The notes below the pieces were generated by a model. The model was not told where the DNA came from and did not search any database. It was given only the letters and a program-made list of their open reading frames with translations. A program made the translations under genes and the position numbers. DNA of 64,000 bases from an uncultured Oscillospiraceae bacterium (GTDB lineage Bacteria > Bacillota > Clostridia > Oscillospirales > Oscillospiraceae): NCBI GenBank assembly GCA_949841355.1, contig CATKZP010000008.1:55292-119291 (forward strand), given 5' to 3'. Below, in pieces: positions 33,385 through 40,787 of the stretch; positions within the stretch are counted from its first letter, which is position 1, and each line of letters opens with the position of its first letter.

Positions 33385-33846
33385 TTAATCGCTTTTTTTG
33401 CGGAATACGGCGTTCTGCCTCCGGTATGCATCGCTATCTTTCATTTTCAGCTCCCGTTCCACCTGGGCCAGCCGGCGCTCCAGGTCCTGGATGGTTGCCT
33501 CGTCGGTCTCGGCATTGAGGCGCTGCTCCAGCTCCTGCCGCTTCTTTTTCAGTTTTTCGATCTCGCGGTCTACCTTATCGGTATTGCACTCCCAAGTCTC
33601 GCCCTGATCCTTTTTCCCCTCCGGGCCGTCAAAATAGATCTTGGGCTGGCCGTCCTCGTCCCTGCCCATCCAGTAGCGGCCGGACGGCTCCCGGGGCTCC
33701 TCCGGGACGTATTCATCCAGTACGGGCTTCGGCCGGCGGCCCTGGGGCTCCTCCTCGGGCGTCTGGACCTGGGGCGCTCCCGGCGCCTGTTCGGCGGCGG
33801 CCAGCGGCTGGACCCCGCCGGGGTTCACACCAGAAATCGGCATCAT
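33385..33846 (-). CDS. Coiled-coil protein of unknown function
   Basis: A 153-residue, highly charged protein. The N-terminal half is Pro/Glu-rich and probably disordered (PQVQTPEEEPQGRRPKPV), the centre has GRYWMGRDEDGQPKIYFDGPEG, and residues about 85-145 form a coiled coil (DREIEKLKKKRQELEQRL). No cysteine pair, signal peptide or enzyme motif. An MMPISGV N-terminus and AGGAGG upstream support the start. I do not recognise a characterised family. Confidence 0.65.
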   Translation of the reverse strand: MMPISGVNPGGVQPLAAAEQAPGAPQVQTPEEEPQGRRPKPVLDEYVPEEPREPSGRYWMGRDEDGQPKIYFDGPEGKKDQGETWECNTDKVDREIEKLKKKRQELEQRLNAETDEATIQDLERRLAQVERELKMKDSDAYRRQNAVFRKKSD

Positions 33847-34049
33847 AAGTCATTCCTCCTTAAAGTGCTGTGCGGAATAAAGGCTGTGCTTCACTCAGTT
33901 TATCGGTCGGAGGACGCCGCTTCAAGGCCTTCGTCATGAAATGCTCTGTGTATGTCACGAAATGCTCCGGCTGGGTCAGTCCGCCGCCTCGCCGCCCGTC
34001 CAGACGGTGGCGGTCAGGCTCTGGACGGGGGGCCTGCAAATCATCGGAG

Positions 34050-34200
34050 AGCCAGACCGTCAGCTCCGCCAACAGTCCATGGACCAGCCAAAGGGCGGAC
34101 TGCTTGAAGGCGTCGATGGCGTGCTCTACGTGGGAGGTGATGAAGATAATCTTCTCATTGGGCAGAAAGGGCCGGATCTGCCCAGCCAGCTTTATATAAA
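34050..34200 (-). pseudogene. Fragment of a response-regulator receiver domain
   Basis: The minus-strand translation contains LAGQIRPFLPNEKIIFITSH followed by EHAIDAFKQSALWLV, which matches the middle of LytTR/AgrA-type receiver domains (the KIIFITS strand with the switch Thr/Ser and the following helix). Sequence on either side does not continue the domain and no start or acidic pocket is present. It lies just downstream of the intact GHKL/LytTR pair, suggesting a decayed relative. The rest of the 33847-34236 gap shows nothing I can name. Confidence 0.4.
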
Positions 34201-34236
34201 GCGCAAATGTCACAGAAATGTCCGAAGTGCTCAAAA

Positions 34237-35520
34237 TTAAGAGTGATCTGGTGAAACATTCAGCAGCACGCTCAGGCAATACCGATGCCCGTTTTTCTCC
34301 GTCAGCAGCGCCCCGCGGTACTTTTCCGCCACCGCCTTGATATTGGACAGGCCGGTCCCCGCCGGGGGCAGGGGGGTATCGGAGCAGGTGTTCTCAAAGG
34401 CTAGCATGAAGAAATCCCCCTGCCGCTTCCCGCTGATGCGGATGGTTTTGGCCCCGTCGTGAGCGCGGCAGGCGGCAATGGCGTTGTCCAGGGCGTTGGC
34501 AAAGAGTACGCACAGGTCGAAGTCGTCGATCCCGCAGGGCTTGGGCAGGACCAGGGATACCTCCGCCTCAATCTCCTTTGCCAGCCCCAGCTTCTCTCCC
34601 AGCAGAATATCCACCACCGGGTTGCCGGTCTGGCAGGGGAAGGACAGGGACTCCGAGACGGCCTCCAGCTTTTTCAGGTACTCCCGGCCCTCCTCCAGCT
34701 TTCCGCTCCGGAGCAGGCCGTCTAAAACGGACAAGTGGTTTTTGATGTCATGGCGGAAGGCTTTCGTCCGTTGGTAACGCGCCTGGGCTTCGGCAATATA
34801 AACCTTTTGCGCATGGGCCGCCTGGGTCAGCGATTGCAGCTCCGCCTGGGCCTGAAATCCCCGGCAGAGATGCCGGTAGGCGTACAGGGTGCACAGCAGC
34901 GCCGCCAGCCCCATGACCTGCAGGAGCAGCAGGGTGCTGTGCCTTCCGACCTCCTCCAGAGAGACGACGGGGGCAAAAAAGCTGTAGGCGGTCTGGAGGA
35001 TATACAACTCTGCGGCGAAGAAAAACAGTCCAGGAAACAGTAGGAGTCCGATATAAGGCGTCTGGCTGTCCTCCGTCCAGGCCAGGAGCTTCAGCACGGC
35101 GTGATAGCAGACGGCGCACAGCACAAAGAAAAGGACCTGCGCCGCCAAAAACAACAGATAAAACAACGGACTGCCGATGAAGCGGGGAAAGAGCGCCGCC
35201 TCCACCGAGTTGACGATCCCGAAGGAGAGCTGCGAAACGTAGTAGGACAGCACGGCGGCCAGCCAGGACACGGACCGCTGATTTCCCATCCCATAGCGGC
35301 TGAGTCCGTAGAGCGCCAGCACGCCTGCGCCAACGGGGAGCGTCCCGTCAAGGGCGAGTCTGTTCGAGATGAGCTGAATCATACCCAAGAGAAGAAAATA
35401 AGCGGCAAAGTACCATTTTTTCAGCTTCTTCCTGGTGAGGCGGCTGATAAAGACCATGTGCATCACCCCATGTCCCACAAGGAGGCAGAGGCTGTCCAGA
35501 AACAGCGCGAAATAGTCCAC
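34237..35520 (-). CDS. GHKL-domain sensor histidine kinase (AgrC-like)
   Basis: A 427-residue kinase with six or seven membrane helices in residues 1-210, then the region KAFRHDIKNHLSVLDGLLRSG carrying the phospho-acceptor His, and a GHKL ATPase domain with CVLFANALDNAIAACR and GTGLSNIKAVAEKYRG. This is the layout of AgrC-type peptide sensors. It begins at GTG 35520, one base after the regulator stop with GAGGGGA before it. No agrB or agrD gene is seen nearby, so the signal, perhaps a peptide, must come from elsewhere. Confidence 0.88.
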   Translation of the reverse strand: MDYFALFLDSLCLLVGHGVMHMVFISRLTRKKLKKWYFAAYFLLLGMIQLISNRLALDGTLPVGAGVLALYGLSRYGMGNQRSVSWLAAVLSYYVSQLSFGIVNSVEAALFPRFIGSPLFYLLFLAAQVLFFVLCAVCYHAVLKLLAWTEDSQTPYIGLLLFPGLFFFAAELYILQTAYSFFAPVVSLEEVGRHSTLLLLQVMGLAALLCTLYAYRHLCRGFQAQAELQSLTQAAHAQKVYIAEAQARYQRTKAFRHDIKNHLSVLDGLLRSGKLEEGREYLKKLEAVSESLSFPCQTGNPVVDILLGEKLGLAKEIEAEVSLVLPKPCGIDDFDLCVLFANALDNAIAACRAHDGAKTIRISGKRQGDFFMLAFENTCSDTPLPPAGTGLSNIKAVAEKYRGALLTEKNGHRYCLSVLLNVSPDHS

Positions 35521-35521
35521 G

Positions 35522-36235
35522 TCAGATTCCCCTCTCTCTCAGACGACGCAAAAGGGCCTGGGTCAGCTCCCGCTCCCGCAGCCGGGAGGCGGGAATGCGC
35601 TCCCCCTGAGACAGCAGGACCTGCCCGGCCTGACACCCGCGCACATAGTCCAGATTGACCAGATAGCTCCGGTGGCACTTGAACAAGCGCCCGTCCACCC
35701 GCCGCTCCAGGTCCTCCAGCCTGCCGTAGTAGCCGGTCACGGCCCCGTCGGTTTTGTGGAGGTAGACCTTCCGGCCCAGTACTTCGCAGTACACGAGGTC
35801 CGAGAGCGGGACGACCTCGCAGCCGGTCCCCCGTTGGATCACGATGTTTTCCGCCGCCCTCCGCGTCAAGGCGTGGAGCAGCCGGTCCATGGTCTGACGG
35901 AAGCGGGCGCCGTCCAGGGGCTTGAGGAGATAGTCAAATGCCTCCACCTGGAAGGAGTCAAACACGCACTCCTTGAGAACCGTCACAAAGACCAGCAGGC
36001 TGCGGTCCCCCCGCTGGCGCAGCAGCCTGGCGGTCTCCATGCCGTCCGGCTGTTCCATCTGGACGTCCAGGAAGATCGCGTCAAAGCTGCCGCCGCTCTC
36101 CAGCAGGGCGCGGCCATGGGAAAAGCTGCTGACGGAGTAATCGACGACTGCGTTTTCTTTCATATAGTCCGCGAGATGGCCGGCAAGCTCTTGGGCCATC
36201 GGCGGCTCGTCGTCACAGACCGCGAATGTTATCAT
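35522..36235 (-). CDS. LytTR-family response regulator (AgrA-like)
   Basis: A 237-residue regulator. Receiver: acidic CDDEPP at 7-12, phospho-acceptor Asp in AIFLDVQMEQPDG, Lys in FDYLLKPL. The C-terminal LytTR DNA-binding domain shows LEDLERRVDGRLFKCHRSYLVNLDYV. It should act with the GHKL kinase encoded immediately downstream. I start at ATG 36235; in-frame sequence upstream runs into a perfect hairpin at 36261-36301. The adjacent MATE gene on the same strand may be co-regulated. Confidence 0.9.
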   Translation of the reverse strand: MITFAVCDDEPPMAQELAGHLADYMKENAVVDYSVSSFSHGRALLESGGSFDAIFLDVQMEQPDGMETARLLRQRGDRSLLVFVTVLKECVFDSFQVEAFDYLLKPLDGARFRQTMDRLLHALTRRAAENIVIQRGTGCEVVPLSDLVYCEVLGRKVYLHKTDGAVTGYYGRLEDLERRVDGRLFKCHRSYLVNLDYVRGCQAGQVLLSQGERIPASRLRERELTQALLRRLRERGI

Positions 36236-36260
36236 GTTCACCACCCCGTTTTTGAGGTCG

Positions 36261-36301
36261 TTATTGCGTTTCCCCCGCCGGAGGCGGGGGAAACGCAATA
36301 A
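36261..36301. repeat. Perfect 19-bp inverted repeat in the MATE - LytTR gap
   Basis: Bases 36261-36279 and 36283-36301 are exact reverse complements around a GGA loop, with the GC-rich centre CCCCCGCC and TTATTGCG ends. It lies 26 bases before the LytTR start and 87 bases after the MATE stop, both on the minus strand. No T run follows directly, so it is not a classical terminator. Confidence 0.8.
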
Positions 36302-36388
36302 ACCAATATCCCTAGCTTAGCAAAAGCGGGGCGGGGACACAACCCCTGATGTCATGGAATGACGCAAAAATGTCTTGAACTGTTTCGG

Positions 36389-37726
36389 TCAATACCCGTA
36401 CCGCCGCCGGTATTTCAGCAGCAGCGCCGCCGCCATGACCGCCCCCAGCAGCTCCGCCACGGGAGTTGCCAGCCACACGCCGGTGACGCCTCCCAGCAGA
36501 ACGGGCATGATCTGGATGCTGGCGGCGGTAAACAGGAACGACCGGGAGAACGCCAGCACGGCGGACACCACGCCGTTGGACAGGGCGGTAAACATCCCGC
36601 TGGCGAACACGTTGATTCCCACGAACAGCAGGGCCAGGGAGCACAGCCGGTTTCCCGTCACCGCCAGATCATAGACCGGGCTGTCCGGCCGGGTGAAGAT
36701 GCTCACCAGAGGCGTGGTCGCCAGGATAGAGACCACCGTACACAGAACGGAGACCCCAATGATAAAACGGACGCTGAAGCGCACCAGCTTGTTCAGCTTC
36801 TCGTGGTTTTGCTCTCCGTGATAGTAGGAGATCATAGGGGCCACGCCGTAGGAGTACCCAATAAACAGGGCGCTGACAAACATCAGTACATACATGATGA
36901 TGGTGATGGCCGCCACGCCGTCCTCGCCCACGTATTTCAGCATCGCCATGTTGAACAGCAGAGTGGTGATGCCGGACACCAGAGAGGTTGCCAGCTCCGA
37001 CATGCCGTTGGTGGAGGCGTGGACCAGCACGCCGCCGCGAAAGACCGGCCTTTGGAAGTGAAGCAGATTGTCCTTCCTGCGGAACACCAGAAAGCCCACC
37101 ACGGCGGTGATGGAGTAGCCCAGGCCGGTGGCGATGGCCGCGCCTTGAATGCCCAGATCAAACAGGGAGATCAGCGCGTAGTCCAGGATGATGTTGGTTA
37201 CGCCTCCCGCCACGGTGCAGATCAGGGACAGGGCGGATTTGTCGGCGGCGATCAGGTAGAGGGAGAAGTTATACATGAGCAGAATGGGGATCGTGAACAG
37301 CAGGTAATTGCTCAAATAGGTGTGGCAGTAGCCGAACACCGCCGGGGAGAGGCCCATGGCGCCCAGCAGGGTGTCCATCAGGGTATAGCCCAGCAGCATC
37401 ATCACCGCGCCCACCGCTGCGTTGGTGAGAATCAGCAGGGTGAAATCCTGCCGGGCCTCTTCTTCCTTGTGCTCCCCCATTTTTTTCATCACCACGGCGC
37501 TGCCGCCGGTGGCCAGCATTCCGGACACCGCCGTGATCAGGGCGATGGCCGGGGCGGTGAGGTTGATGGCGGACAGGGCCTCCATGCCGATCAGGTTGGA
37601 GACGAACAGCCCGTCCACCATGGTGTAGAAGGTGTTGAATACCGTCATGACAATGGTGGGGAAGGCGAAGCGCAGGATGTTTCTGCCCGTGACGGGCAGG
37701 TGGTACGAATCGAGCTTGGTTTCCAT
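36389..37726 (-). CDS. MATE-family efflux transporter
   Basis: Integral membrane antiporter of 445 residues with about twelve helices arranged as two similar halves. The N-terminus LPVTGRNILRFAFPTIVMTV and VDGLFVSNLIGMEALSAINL, plus the internal GVAPMISYYHGEQN, are typical of MATE exporters that use Na+ or H+ to extrude cationic compounds. ATG 37726 follows GAAAGGAGAA; sequence further upstream belongs to a MITE. Substrate unknown. Confidence 0.9.
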   Translation of the reverse strand: METKLDSYHLPVTGRNILRFAFPTIVMTVFNTFYTMVDGLFVSNLIGMEALSAINLTAPAIALITAVSGMLATGGSAVVMKKMGEHKEEEARQDFTLLILTNAAVGAVMMLLGYTLMDTLLGAMGLSPAVFGYCHTYLSNYLLFTIPILLMYNFSLYLIAADKSALSLICTVAGGVTNIILDYALISLFDLGIQGAAIATGLGYSITAVVGFLVFRRKDNLLHFQRPVFRGGVLVHASTNGMSELATSLVSGITTLLFNMAMLKYVGEDGVAAITIIMYVLMFVSALFIGYSYGVAPMISYYHGEQNHEKLNKLVRFSVRFIIGVSVLCTVVSILATTPLVSIFTRPDSPVYDLAVTGNRLCSLALLFVGINVFASGMFTALSNGVVSAVLAFSRSFLFTAASIQIMPVLLGGVTGVWLATPVAELLGAVMAAALLLKYRRRYGY

Positions 37727-37746
37727 GATGTTCTCCTTTCGTTCTG

Positions 37747-37914
37747 CTAGGGCTCGTTTGAAAATTGCCAACATGCCCAAACGACGGGTCTTTTTCCGCC
37801 ATATGTCGTTGATTTGACGCGGAAATACACAAAGTATTTCCGCGTCAAATCGCCTTGTCTGGCGAAAAAATCCCTTGCCGCCGGGCACATCGTCAATTTT
37901 CAAACAGCGCCTAG
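37747..37914. mobile_element. 168-bp foldback MITE-like element
   Basis: The ends are related inverted repeats: CTAGG, four variable bases, GTTTGAAAATTG on the left, and its reverse complement on the right (37894-37914). The centre is a perfect 17-bp palindrome arm pair (37812-37828 with 37834-37850), and TTTTTCCGCCA near 37791 pairs with TGGCGAAAAAA near 37860, so almost the whole element can fold into one hairpin. No coding capacity. It lies between the MATE start and the CPBP gene. Confidence 0.65.
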
Positions 37915-38012
37915 TGGAAAAGGTTTTTTATTTTACAAAACCGGCTTGCATTTGGTTAGAGCCGGGGGTATGATTGGAGCGGCAAATTGAAGATTAAGGG
38001 GATATGCGGCAT

Positions 38013-38771
38013 ATGAGTAAGCTGAGCAAAAATTATTTGATCGTTACCTTTCTGCTCATGTCGATTGGCTGGGGACTGTGCCTGTTATGCAGCTTAAATG
38101 GAGTCTCGCTAGACGATAACAAATGGCTGTATGCGCCATATCTGCTGGGCGGGTGGTCCCCTACAATCGCGTCCTATGTAGTGTTAAAGAGCAGCCGCAA
38201 CGTCGCAAATATGAAAGAGTGGTTAAAAAATATCTTTGATTTGAAACATCATGTTTTTTCCTACCTTGTGGTAGCGGTTATGGCGGTTATATTTATTTTG
38301 CCCCAATGCCTGATTTCAGGGTATGAGAGCGGAGCGCCCATCTTTGCGATGATTGTTATGATTCCGATGATGCTCGTCGCGGGCGGGTTGGAAGAAGCGG
38401 GCTGGCGTTATATTCTCCAGCCGGAATTGGAGAAACAGTATTCGTTCACCATATCAACTATGATAGTGAGCGTTATTTGGTGGCTGTGGCATCTGCCGTT
38501 GTTTTACATACAGGGAGTCGGTCAATATGGGCAAAATTATCTGGCGTTTGGAATCAATGTTTTGGGATTGAGCTTTGCTTTGGCGAGTATAAGAAAAAAT
38601 ACGAACAGCGTATGGCTTTGTGTATTATTTCACTGTATTATAAATTCTTTGTCAGGGATTTACGTCGTCAACGATAATATATGGGGAAATTTGACCGCGG
38701 CCGCAATTTTGATTTTATGTTCCTGCGCTTGGGTAAAGGTTCATGAAAAGACGAAAATATTGAACAAATAA
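38013..38771 (+). CDS. CPBP-family intramembrane metalloprotease
   Basis: A 252-residue protein with about eight membrane helices and the Abi/CPBP motifs: EEAGWRYILQPEL (Glu pair and Arg), WLWHLPLFY (His) and FHCIINSLSG (His), which form the metal-binding glutamic protease site. Members act in prenyl-protein processing or bacteriocin self-immunity; the target here is unknown. I prefer ATG 38013, better spaced from AAGGGGAT than ATG 38004. Base composition is clearly AT-richer than neighbours, suggesting transfer. Confidence 0.85.
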   Translation: MSKLSKNYLIVTFLLMSIGWGLCLLCSLNGVSLDDNKWLYAPYLLGGWSPTIASYVVLKSSRNVANMKEWLKNIFDLKHHVFSYLVVAVMAVIFILPQCLISGYESGAPIFAMIVMIPMMLVAGGLEEAGWRYILQPELEKQYSFTISTMIVSVIWWLWHLPLFYIQGVGQYGQNYLAFGINVLGLSFALASIRKNTNSVWLCVLFHCIINSLSGIYVVNDNIWGNLTAAAILILCSCAWVKVHEKTKILNK

Positions 38772-38908
38772 ATTCGGTTTTGCTGGGGAACTGCCTGGAA
38801 CGGCGGTTCCCCGGTTTTGATATTTGACATCTTCCCTGGCAGAAGGTATCATAAACTATGTGGCCGCCACGCAGTCAAGAGAAATTTTCATGGTTTGGAG
38901 GAAATGTT

Positions 38909-39748
38909 ATGGAACGAGAAAAAGGATGGTTGACCTCCGGGGCCTTCGCCGCCCTGTGCGGCACCACCAAGGAGACGCTGCGGCACTACAAGGACATCGG
39001 CCTCCTCGCCCCGGCCCGCCAGGGGAACAACGGCTATTTCTACTACGACGTGGAGCAATTCTACGACTTTTACGCCATCTCTATCTTCCGTCAGACGGGG
39101 ACGCCTCTGGAGGAGGTCCGCCGCTGCCTCAAAGGGCAGGACGCCGCCCAGACGCTGGAACTGCTGCGGGAGCAGCGGGTCCGCCTGGAGGCGGAGCGGC
39201 AAAAGCTGGAGCACATGGACTTCGTGCTGTCCAGCGCCCTGCGCAATTTGGAGTTCGGGCCGGCTCCTGACATGGTTCCCCAGACCGCCTGGTTTGAGGA
39301 AGAGCATCTGCTGGCCCTCCCAGTGGTAGAGCTGGAGGGGTTGATGACTCCGGCGGCCAGCGAGGACGAAATGTTGATTACCGTACTGGAGCGGTGTCAG
39401 GAACTGTGTGGGAGGTACAGGATACAGACAGATTTTCAACTGGGAGCCGTCCACCAGCCGGGGGGACAGGGCGGACCGGGGGCCATCAGCCACCTCTACA
39501 CCCGGATCAAGGAAAAGGCGGACTTCCCCTATTACATGGAGAAGCCCGCCGGGCACTATTTATTTCTCTGCTGCCGGGGCCGCTGGGATATTTCAGAGGG
39601 CTATGCCGCCCTTAAAAGCTATATTCTGGAACAAGGCCTGGAGATTACGGGAAATTTCTATGCCTGCGATTTGGCTGGGTTTATTCTCAATTTGTCGGAG
39701 AAAAACGCAGCTTCGATGATTTCAGTGCAGTTGTCGGAAAGACCTTAA
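38909..39748 (+). CDS. MerR-family transcriptional regulator
   Basis: A 279-residue regulator. The N-terminal winged helix (GAFAALCGTTKETLRHYKDIGLL, then NGYFYYDVEQFYDFYAISIF) is MerR type, followed by a dimerisation helix (residues about 75-115) and a C-terminal effector domain of about 150 residues like multidrug-sensing BmrR/GyrI-type domains (HLYTRIKEKADFPYYMEKPAGHYL). ATG 38909 follows TTGGAGGAAA. It may regulate a neighbouring transporter, but no divergent target is obvious. Confidence 0.85.
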   Translation: MEREKGWLTSGAFAALCGTTKETLRHYKDIGLLAPARQGNNGYFYYDVEQFYDFYAISIFRQTGTPLEEVRRCLKGQDAAQTLELLREQRVRLEAERQKLEHMDFVLSSALRNLEFGPAPDMVPQTAWFEEEHLLALPVVELEGLMTPAASEDEMLITVLERCQELCGRYRIQTDFQLGAVHQPGGQGGPGAISHLYTRIKEKADFPYYMEKPAGHYLFLCCRGRWDISEGYAALKSYILEQGLEITGNFYACDLAGFILNLSEKNAASMISVQLSERP

Positions 39749-40068
39749 TGATAAAATGTGGTTATCCCTTTTCATCGGCCGAGTGGGAGAGTGCGGCAGA
39801 GTGGAACACGCGCGTCGCTAAAGCAACGCCCAGCGCGTGGAGCAACTGATCCGCAAGGTGTCCGGGTAGAGCCGCAGAAATTCTGGTAAGGGCAGCGTAA
39901 GGGTCAAAGGGCAACAAAAAGCCCTGGAACCGTTGCCTTTATAGTGATAAGGAACTAAATTCACTTATCACTGTTGGCTGACGGTTTCGGGGTGCATACG
40001 AAAGCCCGTCTGATTCCTAACAGGGATTCAGACGGGCTATTTTCTTAACAATGTGGAGGTATGAACCT
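39749..40068. other. Non-coding stretch at the left edge of mobile element 1
   Basis: No credible gene. It holds an inverted repeat GTGATAAG / CTTATCAC at 39944-39951 and 39964-39971, a candidate left attachment core at 39963-39975, and a terminator-like hairpin at 40003-40038 directly before the first element gene. The part at 39770-39900 is GC-rich and may be a relic of a larger gene, but no frame is convincing. Confidence 0.5.
40003..40045 (+). terminator. Terminator-like hairpin before the DUF6061 gene
   Basis: AGCCCGTCTGA at 40003-40013 pairs with TCAGACGGGCT at 40028-40038, followed by ATTTTCTT. It is just upstream of the ribosome binding site of the gene at 40069, so it may be an attenuator or end an external transcript. 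Confidence 0.7.
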
Positions 40069-40305
40069 ATGAATAAACTCATTTCTTGCGAGTTCAATAT
40101 AGATACGGCCTGTGTTGAGCTGCGTTTCATGGACGGGAGTTTGATTTCGATTGACTGTACTGCCGTAGAGTACGAGGTTGCACATACCATCCGTCAGCGG
40201 TCAGAATTGGATTGGCTGGTGTATAACGACCCGATTGGGTATGCTGATCTGATATTGAACGGAAACCCTGAGCAATATCTGAAAGATATTACGAAGCAGG
40301 GCTAA
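40069..40305 (+). CDS. DUF6061-family small protein
   Basis: A 78-residue protein starting MNKLISCEFNIDTACVELRF and ending with LVYNDPIGYADLILNGNPEQ. This looks like the DUF6061 family, common on Clostridia mobile elements and without known function. ATG 40069 lies after TGGAGG; an upstream in-frame ATG would place the ribosome binding site inside the gene. First gene of element 1. Confidence 0.7.
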   Translation: MNKLISCEFNIDTACVELRFMDGSLISIDCTAVEYEVAHTIRQRSELDWLVYNDPIGYADLILNGNPEQYLKDITKQG

Positions 40306-40358
40306 TCTCCCAATGTGGGGTCGACCTTGTATTGCGGCCTCATTTTTTGAAAAGGGTC

Positions 40359-40412
40359 TTGACAAATGTGTCTACATAGTATAGTCTGTATGTGAGATTA
40401 CGCTGTGTAGAC
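40359..40412 (+). promoter_or_regulatory. Promoter and candidate BlaI operator
   Basis: TTGACA at 40359-40364 with TATAGT at 40380-40385 (15-base spacer) or TAGTCT two bases on (17). TGTCTACA at 40369-40376 and its reverse complement TGTAGACA at 40405-40412 flank the -10 region and start, an arrangement suitable for a dimeric BlaI/MecI repressor, whose known sites contain TACA/TGTA. Autoregulation is inferred. Confidence 0.6.
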
Positions 40413-40426
40413 AGGAGGCTGTACTT

Positions 40427-40786
40427 ATGGCAGAAATTCAGTTAGGGGCTGTGGAGGCTCGTTTTGCGGACATCATCTGGGAGCGGGAACCGGTGACCTC
40501 CGCCGAACTCATCAAGCTGGCAGCGGCAGAACTCACCTGGAAGCGGACCACAACACACACCGTGCTGCGTCGGCTCTGCGACAAGGGGCTGTTCCAAAAC
40601 AATAACGGTGTGGTAACTTCTCTCCTGACCCGGCAAGAGTTCTATGCCCGCCATAGCAAAAAGTATGTGGATGAGACCTTTGCGGGGTCTCTCCCCGCTT
40701 TCCTTGCCGCGTTTACCAGCGAAAAGAAGCTGACAGCCGAGGAAATCACCGAGATTCGTGAACTAATCGACAAGGCAGGTGAATGA
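40427..40786 (+). CDS. BlaI/MecI-family repressor
   Basis: A 119-residue winged-helix repressor: WEREPVTSAELIKLAAAELTWKRTTTHTVLRRLCDKG is the DNA-binding part, and the C-terminal ETFAGSLPAFLAAF is the dimerisation helix. In this family the partner membrane metalloprotease causes cleavage of the repressor. The gene ends 1 base before the M56 gene start, the classic blaI-blaR1 arrangement. No beta-lactamase is nearby, so the target is probably its own operon. Confidence 0.9.
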   Translation: MAEIQLGAVEARFADIIWEREPVTSAELIKLAAAELTWKRTTTHTVLRRLCDKGLFQNNNGVVTSLLTRQEFYARHSKKYVDETFAGSLPAFLAAFTSEKKLTAEEITEIRELIDKAGE

Positions 40787-40787
40787 T

